The translations under genes and the position numbers were made by a program. Below are positions 16,233 through 23,376 of a stretch of DNA of 29,289 bases, in pieces; position 1 is the stretch's first letter; each line of letters opens with the position of its first letter. Location: contig CAJTRS010000006.1 in assembly GCA_910578805.1 (NCBI GenBank), positions 52,712 through 82,000 on the forward strand, written 5' to 3'. The notes beneath the pieces are model-generated. The model saw only the letters and a list, made by a program, of their open reading frames with translations. It made no database searches and was not told the DNA's origin. This DNA comes from an uncultured Muribaculaceae bacterium (GTDB lineage: Bacteria; Bacteroidota; Bacteroidia; Bacteroidales; Muribaculaceae).

Positions 16233-16505
16233 ATGAACAAGACTGAGCTTATCAATGCCATTGCTGATAAAGCAAACCTCTCCAAGGTTCAGGCCAAGGC
16301 TGCATTAGAAGCCACCATCAACACAGTTAGCGAACAACTTGCCAAGGGCGACAAAGTGGCCCTCATCGGTTTCGGCACATTTGCCGTATCGGAAAAGACA
16401 GCCCGCAAAGGCATCAACCCCCGCACCAAGGAAGTAATAGAGATTCCCGCTCGCAAATCAGTCAAGTTCAAAGCAGGCGCCGAACTCAACGATATAGTAA
16501 AATAA
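16233..16505 (+). CDS. hup: Histone-like DNA-binding protein HU
   Basis: 90 residues, the exact usual length of HU. It starts MNKTELINAIADKANLSK, has the core GDKVALIGFGTFAV, and the DNA-binding arm RKGINPRTKEVIEIPA with the intercalating proline, ending in AGAELNDIVK. HU dimers bend and compact DNA and help replication and recombination. The 90-residue form with GINPRT is the housekeeping HU-beta type, not the longer HU-related Bacteroidetes paralogues. It is a single-gene unit, flanked by its own promoter and the hairpin at 16597-16623. Confidence 0.97.
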   Translation: MNKTELINAIADKANLSKVQAKAALEATINTVSEQLAKGDKVALIGFGTFAVSEKTARKGINPRTKEVIEIPARKSVKFKAGAELNDIVK

Positions 16506-16596
16506 ATTTCCTGCCACATATAAGGAAACTTATACCACACAGTTTCAAAAACCATGAAAAGGGACAGTGTGTTCACTCACCCCTTTAACAACGATC

Positions 16597-16623
16597 AGGG
16601 CGCTCCGCTAAGCGGAGCGCCCT
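16597..16623 (+). terminator. Terminator downstream of hup
   Basis: AGGGCGCTCCG (16597-16607) pairs with CGGAGCGCCCT (16613-16623) over the loop CTAAG; 11 GC-rich base pairs. The tail is short (TTATG). It lies about 90 nt after the HU stop and could also serve the convergent miaA transcript. Confidence 0.75.
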
Positions 16624-16695
16624 TTATGCTGGTAATAACCACACCGTCACTCTTCGGATTTCAGAATAAAGGAGTGCCCCCATATTCCTAACATC

Positions 16696-17589
16696 TCACC
16701 TCTGAATGTCAGAAAGGATACAGTCTTTGGCCGATCCGGGATCGACAAATCTGACAGAATCATCACGTTTGAGCCATGTGAGCTGTTTTTTTGCATACAC
16801 ACGAGTGTTCTTGGCCATGCGGGCTATGGCCGTATCCCGGTCCATGACCCCGTCGAAATATGCAAACATTTCTTTAAAACCCACTGTATTCAATGAATTA
16901 AGATGCCGCAGATGATACACTCCGCGCGCTTCCGCCTCCAATCCGTCGGCCACCATCTGACCGACGCGTGTGTTGATTCGATCAAACAGCACATTACGAG
17001 GCATGTCTATGGCATATTTCAGTATCCGGAAATCACGTGTCTTCCCCTGACCGGTGCGCAACGATGAATACGGCACTCCGGCCTGCATACATATCTCCAT
17101 GGCATGTATCATGCGCTTGGGATTGCACCGGTCCACCTGTGCGTAGTACTCCGGATCGGCAAGAGCCAACGCCTCACGAAGCCCTTCCATGCCTCCTCTC
17201 TCATATATCCCGGCTGCGGCAGCCCTGACACCGGCCGAGATTGTGGGGAGTTCATCAATGCCTCGTGTGACGGCATCGACATACATCATGGAACCGCCGC
17301 ACATCACTACATATTCACCCGAACGCCACAACTCCGGAAGCAACCTCATCACATCTTCTTCATAACGCGCCGCGCTGTAATATTCATCAAGCTCAAGCAT
17401 GGCCACAAAGTGATGCCTTACGGCGCGGAGCTGCTTCGGCGTGGGCGCTGCGGTGGCTATAGGTATATGACGGTATATCTGGCGCGAGTCGGCCGATATG
17501 ATATCACAGTTCAAAGCACCGGCCACACTCACGGCCAGCGCCGATTTACCCGAGCCGGTAGGACCGGTAATGACTATCAGGGTCGGCAT
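16696..17589 (-). CDS. miaA: tRNA dimethylallyltransferase
   Basis: 297-residue MiaA, which transfers dimethylallyl from DMAPP to the N6 of A37 in tRNAs reading UNN codons. The P-loop GPTGSGKS is at residues 8-15, followed by the tRNA-recognising SADSRQIYR (34-42), the DEYYSAARYEEDV segment typical of the family and a conserved C-terminal part with NTVGFKEMFAYFDG and KNTRVYAKKQLTWLKRD. Length is close to other Bacteroidales MiaA proteins. Its start codon shares one base with the pepT stop (TGATG), so it is the second gene of a pepT-miaA operon. The pairing with a peptidase has no obvious functional logic. Confidence 0.96.
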   Translation of the reverse strand: MPTLIVITGPTGSGKSALAVSVAGALNCDIISADSRQIYRHIPIATAAPTPKQLRAVRHHFVAMLELDEYYSAARYEEDVMRLLPELWRSGEYVVMCGGSMMYVDAVTRGIDELPTISAGVRAAAAGIYERGGMEGLREALALADPEYYAQVDRCNPKRMIHAMEICMQAGVPYSSLRTGQGKTRDFRILKYAIDMPRNVLFDRINTRVGQMVADGLEAEARGVYHLRHLNSLNTVGFKEMFAYFDGVMDRDTAIARMAKNTRVYAKKQLTWLKRDDSVRFVDPGSAKDCILSDIQR

Positions 17590-18812
17590 CAGCCCGCCGC
17601 TACCAGACGCGCAATCTCAACAATAACATCTGTGGCCTTTTCCATCGATGGAATGGGCACAAACTCATATCGGCCATGGAAGTTTAGGCCGCCGGCAAAT
17701 ATGTTGGGACACGGCAGTCCCATAAACGAGAGCTGCGCGCCGTCGGTTCCTCCGCGTATAGGCACCACATGCGGAGTCACCTCCACATTTTTCATGGCCT
17801 GCACGGCGATGTCCACAATGTGTTTCACCGGCTCTATCTTCTCGCGCATGTTATAATACTGGTCGGATATCTCAAGCGAGGCCACCCCGGGAAACTCATG
17901 GTTGATCTTGCGGGTCAGATGTTCAAACTCCTTTTTGCGACGCTCGAAGCGATCACGGTCATGGTCACGGATTATATATGTAAGAGTGGTTTTCTCTACC
18001 GTTCCGTCTATGGATATCAGGTGATAGAAACCCTCATAACCTTCGGTATGCTCGGGGGTCTCCCAGCGAGGCAGCATTATGGCAAACTGGGTTGCTATGC
18101 GTATCGAATTGATCATCTTGTGCTTGGCATAACCCGGGTGCACGTTGCGTCCCGTAAATGTCACCTTGGCAACGGCCGCATTGAAATTCTCATACTCGAG
18201 TTCGCCTATCTCGCCTCCGTCCATGGTGTAGGCCCAGTCGGCATTGAAGCGTTTCACGTCAAACTTATGCGCACCCTTGCCTATCTCTTCATCGGGATTG
18301 AAAGCTATGCGCACATCGCCATGCTCAATCTCGGGGTGCATTATCAGATACTCCACCGCCGTGATTATCTCAGCTATTCCGGCCTTGTCATCGGCACCAA
18401 GCAGCGTGTTGCCGTCGGTAACTATCAGGTCCTGCCCCACATAATGCTTCAGTTCAGGAAACTCGGCCGGTGAAAGCACGACACCCTTGTCGGAATTAAG
18501 TGTTATATCGCCTCCGTCGTAAGCCTCCACAATACGGGGCGAAACATGACGTCCGCTCATATCGGGCGATGTATCCAGATGGGCTATGAATCCCACGGTT
18601 GGGATATCCTTGCGTGAACTGTTGGCGGGAAGAGTCGCCATCAGATATCCGTTGTCATCAAGCGATATATCCTTGAGCCCGAGTTTGTGCAATTCCTTCT
18701 CGAGATGCTGGGCAAATATCATCTGACCCGGAGTCGATGGGGTCATATTGGTAAGTTCATCGCTCTGGGTATCAAACTTCACATACTGAAGAAAGCGGTC
18801 CACTACAGTCAT
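17589..18812 (-). CDS. pepT: Peptidase T (tripeptide aminopeptidase)
   Basis: 407-residue M20-family zinc aminopeptidase that removes the N-terminal residue of tripeptides in the cytoplasm. Metal ligands and catalytic residues appear at the expected places: H78 and D80 (AHLDTSPDMSG), D141 (LGADDKAG), E175/E176 (FNPDEEIGKG), D198 (YTMDGGEIGELEYE) and H379 (GGLNFHGRYEF). These match Escherichia coli PepT almost residue for residue in position. GGTDGAQLSFMGLP forms the conserved substrate-binding loop. The gene starts the pepT-miaA operon behind the promoter at 18854-18884. Confidence 0.96.
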   Translation of the reverse strand: MTVVDRFLQYVKFDTQSDELTNMTPSTPGQMIFAQHLEKELHKLGLKDISLDDNGYLMATLPANSSRKDIPTVGFIAHLDTSPDMSGRHVSPRIVEAYDGGDITLNSDKGVVLSPAEFPELKHYVGQDLIVTDGNTLLGADDKAGIAEIITAVEYLIMHPEIEHGDVRIAFNPDEEIGKGAHKFDVKRFNADWAYTMDGGEIGELEYENFNAAVAKVTFTGRNVHPGYAKHKMINSIRIATQFAIMLPRWETPEHTEGYEGFYHLISIDGTVEKTTLTYIIRDHDRDRFERRKKEFEHLTRKINHEFPGVASLEISDQYYNMREKIEPVKHIVDIAVQAMKNVEVTPHVVPIRGGTDGAQLSFMGLPCPNIFAGGLNFHGRYEFVPIPSMEKATDVIVEIARLVAAG

Positions 18813-18853
18813 AGTATCTAATCTTATCGTTTAAAGTTAATGTATTCAGATAT

Positions 18854-18884
18854 GCAAATTTACAAAATTTGCACAATACACAAA
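18854..18884 (-). promoter_or_regulatory. Promoter of pepT-miaA with an inverted repeat over the -7 element
   Basis: On the minus strand CAAA at 18881-18884 gives TTTG and CAAATTTA at 18855-18862 gives TAAATTTG, 18 nt apart. The -7 element is half of a perfect inverted repeat, GCAAATTT (18854-18861), ACA, AAATTTGC (18865-18872), which could be a regulator site. Leader about 35 nt. Confidence 0.6.
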
Positions 18885-18972
18885 AATGCTGACACCGACA
18901 AAATAGCACCATTCATCAAATGCGATATCACACATTTTATGCGGCACCAATATTCTTACGCGGTTTATTTAG

Positions 18973-18980
18973 TAAATTTG
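18973..18980 (+). promoter_or_regulatory. -7 element very close to the ATG at 18986
   Basis: TAAATTTG matches TAnnTTTG and lies only five bases before the ATG. Bacteroidetes transcripts start about five to seven bases after this element, so the message could be leaderless. No TTG is seen at -33, which lowers confidence. Confidence 0.4.
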
Positions 18981-18985
18981 CGCTC

Positions 18986-19459
18986 ATGATAACAGCAAGT
19001 TTCCTTACTTCCGTAGAATTTTATGTGATAGCCGCTGTCGTAGCCGCCGCAGTGATCGGATATTCGGTATCACCGGGTGCCAAGGGCGAATCACGCAAGT
19101 ATCTGCTGGCCGGCACTCTGTGTAAAGTAATCGACACACCTGTTGCCGCACCGGCCTTGAAAGTGACATGCCTTGACAACGGCGACGTGCTGCTCACGCG
19201 CAGTGGTATCTCGGGCGTTGATGACCGTGGAGCCGTGAGTCTGGCCGTAACAGTGAGCGGATTCGATATAAATATAGAGGAGAAAATCGTGACATCGGCC
19301 TCCGGCGGAGAAGCGATCGATACCGCACTGTTCACGTTTGACTTCATAGGCATCGAACGTTATCATGTGCGTTACAACAGCCCGGAAACGGGGCTGTTTG
19401 CAGCGTTTACCCTCAACAACCGGCCCGGCATGCAGTTCTCCTCACCCCTTTCGCGCTAA
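18986..19459 (+). CDS. Membrane-anchored protein of unknown function, 157 residues
   Basis: I do not recognise a named family. The protein has one N-terminal transmembrane segment (residues about 9-27, VEFYVIAAVVAAAVIGYSVS) and then a domain rich in beta-strand patterns, for example LKVTCLDNGDVLLTRSGIS, SLAVTVSGFDINIEEKIV and ALFTFDFIGIERYHVRYNS. The layout, a single anchor plus a small beta-sandwich-like domain, suggests an inner-membrane protein with a periplasmic or cytoplasmic beta domain. The frame is open back to 18920, but the ATG at 18986 puts the membrane segment at the N-terminus. It is divergent from pepT and convergent with mgtE, ending 22 bases before the mgtE stop with no visible terminator between. 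Confidence 0.65.
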   Translation: MITASFLTSVEFYVIAAVVAAAVIGYSVSPGAKGESRKYLLAGTLCKVIDTPVAAPALKVTCLDNGDVLLTRSGISGVDDRGAVSLAVTVSGFDINIEEKIVTSASGGEAIDTALFTFDFIGIERYHVRYNSPETGLFAAFTLNNRPGMQFSSPLSR

Positions 19460-19481
19460 AATCCGTCTATATTATCCCTCC

Positions 19482-20843
19482 TCATGCAAAGTGAAGTATG
19501 AGCATCGTGGAGATGACCATGTATATGACCATACCTATGATGTCGTTCGTTATAGATATGAACGGGCCTGTGGCCAAAGCCGGATCAATCTTGAAGCGCT
19601 CCAGAGTCAGAGGCACAAAGGTTCCGAACACCGATGCAAAAAGCACCACAGCCATAAGCGACAGCGATACCGACATAGTCACCGCCATGCTCATATTGCC
19701 TAAGAAATAATTGTAGGCAAACACCAACAGTGATATTATACACCCGTTGATAAGCCCGACACCAAGCTCTTTAAGCAACTGCCGCAGCGAGTTTTTGATG
19801 TCAAGCGACCCGTTGGCAAGACCCTGCACCACTATAGCCGAGGACTGAGTACCGACATTACCCCCGGTGCCACCGATAAGAGGGATAAACAGCGCCAAGG
19901 CAGGATCCATGGCAAACCCACCCTCAAAATTCCTCAGGATCATAGAGTTCCCTATACCTCCGAGCATACCGATAAGAAGCCACGGAAGGCGTGCCTTGGT
20001 CTGGGTGAACATGGTGTCATTAGTCTCCACATCACTTGACAGACCGGAAGCCAGCTGATAGTCACGCTCCGACGATTCACGCACCTGGTCCATCACGTCA
20101 TCGACCGTGATACGCCCCAGCAGACGTCCTATCGAATCCACCACCGGCATTGCCACAAGGTCATATTTCTCGAAGTCCAAAGCCACATCGTCAATCGGCG
20201 TATCGGCTTTGACCGATACCGGATCGACCTCCATCACATGCTTTATCTTCGACACCGACGGATCGGTTATAAGCTTTTTCAAAGGCAATATACCACGCAG
20301 TTTGTTGTCATTATCCACCACATACACATAGTATATCTCATCGAGGTCCTCGGCCTGCATTCTCATCTGCTTGATACATTCGGGCATGCTCCAGTTCTCA
20401 TTGACTACGATCATCTCCGTGCCCATCAGACCGCCGGCAGTATCCTCGTCGTATTTCAGAAGATCTATGATATCACCGGCCTGCTCCACATCATCGATGT
20501 GTGACAGTATCTCGTCGCGGTCCTCTTCATCAAGCTCCTGGATTATATCCACTGCATCATCGGTGTCGAGGTGGTCTATAAATTGCTTGGCGATCTCCTC
20601 GGCCGGCATATTGGAAAGGAGTTTGCGGCGATCGTCCTCGTCAAGCTCCATAAGCACATCGGCAGCCACATCGTCATCAAGCAACTTGTACAGATATTCG
20701 GCCTCTTCAAGATCAAGGTCCCGATAAAGTTCGGCTATGTCGGCGGGGTGCAGATCGGCAAGCTCTCTGCGTGCCTCGGCGTCATTGTGTTCAGATATTA
20801 TGTTGCGGATATTCTCGAGATATTCGTGCGTAAATTCTTTCAT
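19482..20843 (-). CDS. mgtE: Magnesium transporter MgtE
   Basis: 453 residues with the full MgtE domain order: N-terminal helical superhelix domain (1-130, acidic, with repeated LxxLDEDD-type helices), a CBS pair (about 138-255) and five transmembrane helices (about 286-453). The pore signatures GGTGGNVGTQSS (324-335) and DPALATGPFISITNDIIG (420-437) are intact, including the aspartate D434 that corresponds to the Mg2+-binding pore aspartate of Thermus MgtE. The cytosolic domains close the channel when Mg2+ is high. Its ATG overlaps the rsmA stop by four bases (ATGA), so it is translated together with rsmA. Confidence 0.96.
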   Translation of the reverse strand: MKEFTHEYLENIRNIISEHNDAEARRELADLHPADIAELYRDLDLEEAEYLYKLLDDDVAADVLMELDEDDRRKLLSNMPAEEIAKQFIDHLDTDDAVDIIQELDEEDRDEILSHIDDVEQAGDIIDLLKYDEDTAGGLMGTEMIVVNENWSMPECIKQMRMQAEDLDEIYYVYVVDNDNKLRGILPLKKLITDPSVSKIKHVMEVDPVSVKADTPIDDVALDFEKYDLVAMPVVDSIGRLLGRITVDDVMDQVRESSERDYQLASGLSSDVETNDTMFTQTKARLPWLLIGMLGGIGNSMILRNFEGGFAMDPALALFIPLIGGTGGNVGTQSSAIVVQGLANGSLDIKNSLRQLLKELGVGLINGCIISLLVFAYNYFLGNMSMAVTMSVSLSLMAVVLFASVFGTFVPLTLERFKIDPALATGPFISITNDIIGMVIYMVISTMLILHFA

Positions 20844-21637
20844 TTGACATCAGTGCGATAACGTGTTAACAAATTCGTCAGTTCCACAAACTGCGCCACG
20901 GAAAGTTGCTCGGGACGCAGTGACATCATCGCATTATCCGGCAAGGGCACGCCCTGCGGAAACAGTCCGCGCAGTGAATTGCGCAACGTCTTGCGTCGCT
21001 GGCCGAAGGCACTCTTGACCACAGACTTGAACAGTCGCTCGTCGCAGCCAAGGTCGGTCACGCCGTTGCGCACCATCTTTATCACACCGCTTTTCACCTT
21101 GGGAGGAGGATTGAACACATTTTCGCTGACCGTAAACAGATACTCCACATCATACCATGCCTGCAGAAGCACACTCAGTATGCCCCGTGCCTTGGTTCCG
21201 GGAGGAGCTGCCAGGCGTTCGGCGACCTCACGCTGCAACATGCCCGAACAGCACACTACCCTATCCTTGTAGTCAAGCACATGAAAAAATATCTGAGAGG
21301 ATATATTGTAAGGATAATTACCTATAACGCAGAATTCTCCGTCAGGATATATCGATGCAAGATCAGTCTTAAGAAAGTCACACTCCTTTATGCGGCCCCC
21401 GGCAGCCATTTCCGGAAAAGCTTCTGCAAGATAAGCCACACTTTCGGTATCGATCTCAGCTACCGTCACGTCATGGCCGTCCGCCACAAGAAATCCGGTA
21501 AGCACTCCCATACCGGGACCGACTTCCAGCACCGGAAGTCCGTGATAATCTGACAGCGTTTCTGATATACGACGCGCTATCGACAGGTCCGTCAGGAAAT
21601 GTTGGCCCAGGGATTTTTTAGGTTTTACTTTCTGCAT
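20840..21637 (-). CDS. rsmA: 16S rRNA (adenine(1518)-N6/adenine(1519)-N6)-dimethyltransferase
   Basis: 265-residue RsmA/KsgA, which dimethylates two adjacent adenines near the 3' end of 16S rRNA during late 30S assembly. It starts MQKVKPKKSLGQHFLTD, the diagnostic N-terminus. The SAM-binding motif is LEVGPGMGVLTG (37-48), the acidic AEIDTE follows, and the catalytic motif is GNYPYNISS (106-114), an N-Y-P-Y variant of the usual NLPY that is frequent in Bacteroidetes. The C-terminal rRNA-binding helical domain is complete. It heads an rsmA-mgtE operon. Confidence 0.96.
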   Translation of the reverse strand: MQKVKPKKSLGQHFLTDLSIARRISETLSDYHGLPVLEVGPGMGVLTGFLVADGHDVTVAEIDTESVAYLAEAFPEMAAGGRIKECDFLKTDLASIYPDGEFCVIGNYPYNISSQIFFHVLDYKDRVVCCSGMLQREVAERLAAPPGTKARGILSVLLQAWYDVEYLFTVSENVFNPPPKVKSGVIKMVRNGVTDLGCDERLFKSVVKSAFGQRRKTLRNSLRGLFPQGVPLPDNAMMSLRPEQLSVAQFVELTNLLTRYRTDVK

Positions 21638-21705
21638 GATCGGCTATGTTTAATGTAGTGGCATATCAATTCCGGCTCTTTGTCCCTCGCCGGTTTTTCG
21701 GTTCA

Positions 21706-21713
21706 CAAAAATA
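21706..21713 (-). promoter_or_regulatory. Candidate -7 element for rsmA-mgtE
   Basis: CAAAAATA reads TATTTTTG on the minus strand, about 70 bases upstream of the rsmA start. A good -33 TTG is not evident. Confidence 0.4.
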
Positions 21714-21723
21714 ATCTTTTTTA

Positions 21724-21755
21724 TTTGTTTTCCCCTCGACTTATCGCTATTTTTG
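21724..21755 (+). promoter_or_regulatory. Promoter of the S1/P1 nuclease gene
   Basis: TTTG at 21724-21727, a 20-nt spacer and TATTTTTG at 21748-21755. Start near 21762, leaving a 23-nt leader. Confidence 0.7.
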
Positions 21756-21784
21756 CCGCAAATTGACATAACAAAACAACAATA

Positions 21785-22600
21785 ATGAAACGACTGCTAT
21801 TATTACAGATTCTGCTATCGGCCGCATGCTCGGCATTCGGCTGGGGACAGAAAGGACACGATGTAACCGCATACATAGCGGAAAAGCATCTTACTCCGAC
21901 CACCGCACATGCCATAGACTCCATTCTGCATGGCAAATCCATGGTGTATTGGGCCAACTGGCTCGACAACGCAAGCCACTCCCGCCCATTTGCCTACACC
22001 AAGACATGGCACTACAAAAACATAGACGAAGGAGTAAGATATGAGGAAGCCCCGGCCAACCCCGCAGGCGATGCCGTAACAGCTATGAAAGCCCAGATCG
22101 AGACACTCGTCAATCCGGCATCTGCTCCCGGTGACACAGAATTGGCCCTCAAGATTCTCATACATATCACGGGCGACCTACACCAGCCCATGCACATGGG
22201 CCATGCCACCGATCTCGGCGGCAATCGCATAAAAGTAAAATTCTTTAACCGCCCCGCAAATCTACACTCGGTGTGGGACTCCTCGATTGCCGAAAGCGGA
22301 CACAAATGGAGCTATTCGGAGTGGCAACAGCAGATAGACCGGGTGACAGACGACGAAATCAATGCCATAACCGCCGGTTCCATCGATGACTGGGCTAAAG
22401 AAACAGCCTCCATAGCCGCATCGGTTTACAGATATTTTACTCCCGATCAAAACATATCATACGATGAAATAGCCTACTGGACACCGACGATAGAAAAACA
22501 ATTTCTCTACGGCGGATTGCGTCTGGCACATATCCTCAACACCATTTTCGATGCCGGTTATGCCTGCACACACCCTGCGCCATATACTCCTGTTCAATAA
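21785..22600 (+). CDS. Secreted S1/P1-type nuclease
   Basis: 271 residues. The signal peptide MKRLLLLQILLSAACSAFG ends directly before W20, which becomes the mature N-terminus; in this family the N-terminal tryptophan itself binds zinc. The other trinuclear-zinc ligands follow with family spacing: H25 (GQKGHD), D61 (WLDNA), H76 (TWHY), H127 and D131 (IHITGDLHQP), H137 (MHMGH), H161 and D165 (LHSVWDS). S1/P1 enzymes degrade single-stranded DNA and RNA and remove 3' phosphates, here probably in the periplasm or outside to recover nucleotides. It has its own promoter and a terminator hairpin and forms a single-gene unit. Confidence 0.95.
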   Translation: MKRLLLLQILLSAACSAFGWGQKGHDVTAYIAEKHLTPTTAHAIDSILHGKSMVYWANWLDNASHSRPFAYTKTWHYKNIDEGVRYEEAPANPAGDAVTAMKAQIETLVNPASAPGDTELALKILIHITGDLHQPMHMGHATDLGGNRIKVKFFNRPANLHSVWDSSIAESGHKWSYSEWQQQIDRVTDDEINAITAGSIDDWAKETASIAASVYRYFTPDQNISYDEIAYWTPTIEKQFLYGGLRLAHILNTIFDAGYACTHPAPYTPVQ

Positions 22601-22641
22601 CAGCCCCCTATTATAAACAAACTATTAAACAATAAATAACC

Positions 22642-22678
22642 GAACCCCGCCCGGCCCTATCGGTCCCGGACGGGGTTC
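22642..22678 (+). terminator. Terminator of the S1/P1 nuclease gene
   Basis: GAACCCCG (22642-22649) pairs with CGGGGTTC (22671-22678), and after a one-base mismatch CCGG (22651-22654) with CCGG (22666-22669). The tail is TCCCTTTCT. Confidence 0.75.
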
Positions 22679-23376
22679 TCCCTTTCTAACTAACAAATTA
22701 TGATCGCATATTTCTTTGCAAACAATCCGATGACAGACATACGCTACTTCAGCCGGAAGCGGCTGCACTACAGCCAGCCACCTCTATTATACACAAGAAC
22801 TCTCTCATACACATAATGGGGAAAATCTGTGTGCTTGCATGTGTTTTTCATGACACAAAATTACACAATGACAACATTTTACACAAACGACCATACCCCT
22901 TCCGAAAAGCCGTTTCGTTAATTATAGCCAACCATAACACCCTTTTACCATTCATTGATTAACATTCCATACCACCGACCCGACACAATCACTCTGTAAT
23001 AATAGCGATTGACAAGCACACCCCTGCCACAATGAGCAAGCTTCTCATTCACAAAGATTAACCGAATCGTTCACATTCTTTACAATATAAAAATATCACG
23101 CGGGCTATCTCTTCGACCGTCCGCGTGACCTTAAAAATTGGCTTTGTCTCTTAATTACTATATTGCAAAAGTTGTTTAGGCATAGATTTTGTATATCAAG
23201 AGGTCTATTATCTAAACGAGAATGAATACAAACTTTTTACGCTACAAAAATAAAGCGCTATTATCACAGTATAATCACATATTTGTTACAATAGTGCAAC
23301 AAATGCGGAACACGCTCTTATTTTAAATCTTTTTAACCTCACAGGAATATATTTACGACATATTTCATCGGATCGG
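22679..23376. other. Noncoding stretch of about 700 bases
   Basis: No supportable protein gene on either strand. The region is A/C- and A/T-rich. It holds a small GC hairpin, CAGCCG (22750-22755), GAAG, CGGCTG (22760-22765); four same-strand 9-mers close to the DnaA box TTWTNCACA, at 22787-22795 (TTATACACA) and 22877-22885 (TTTTACACA) as full matches and at 22805-22813 and 23045-23053 with one mismatch; a hairpin with a T-run on the minus strand at 23096-23128; and a minus-strand TATTTTTG at 23245-23252. The minus-strand part from 23376 down is the 3' flank of the sensor kinase gene. Roles are open; see the findings. Confidence 0.55.
23096..23128 (-). terminator. Minus-strand terminator-like hairpin downstream of the sensor kinase
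   Basis: TCACGCGG (23096-23103) pairs with CCGCGTGA (23121-23128) over a 17-base loop. Read on the minus strand the stem is followed by TATTTTTATATTG, a good U-rich tail. It would end the kinase transcript about 250 bases past its stop, or a separate short RNA. Confidence 0.6.

Noticed and set aside
17104..18473. Two long plus-strand ORFs opposite miaA and pepT
   Set aside because: Antisense shadows; the minus-strand enzymes are complete and unmistakable.
22700..22816. 38-codon ORF in the noncoding region after the nuclease
   Set aside because: No promoter element, unusual composition rich in Tyr, Arg and Leu, no family resemblance; such a length is expected by chance.
22817..22963. 48-codon ORF (MGKICVLACVFHD...)
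   Set aside because: No promoter or terminator of its own and codon use unlike neighbours; probably chance.
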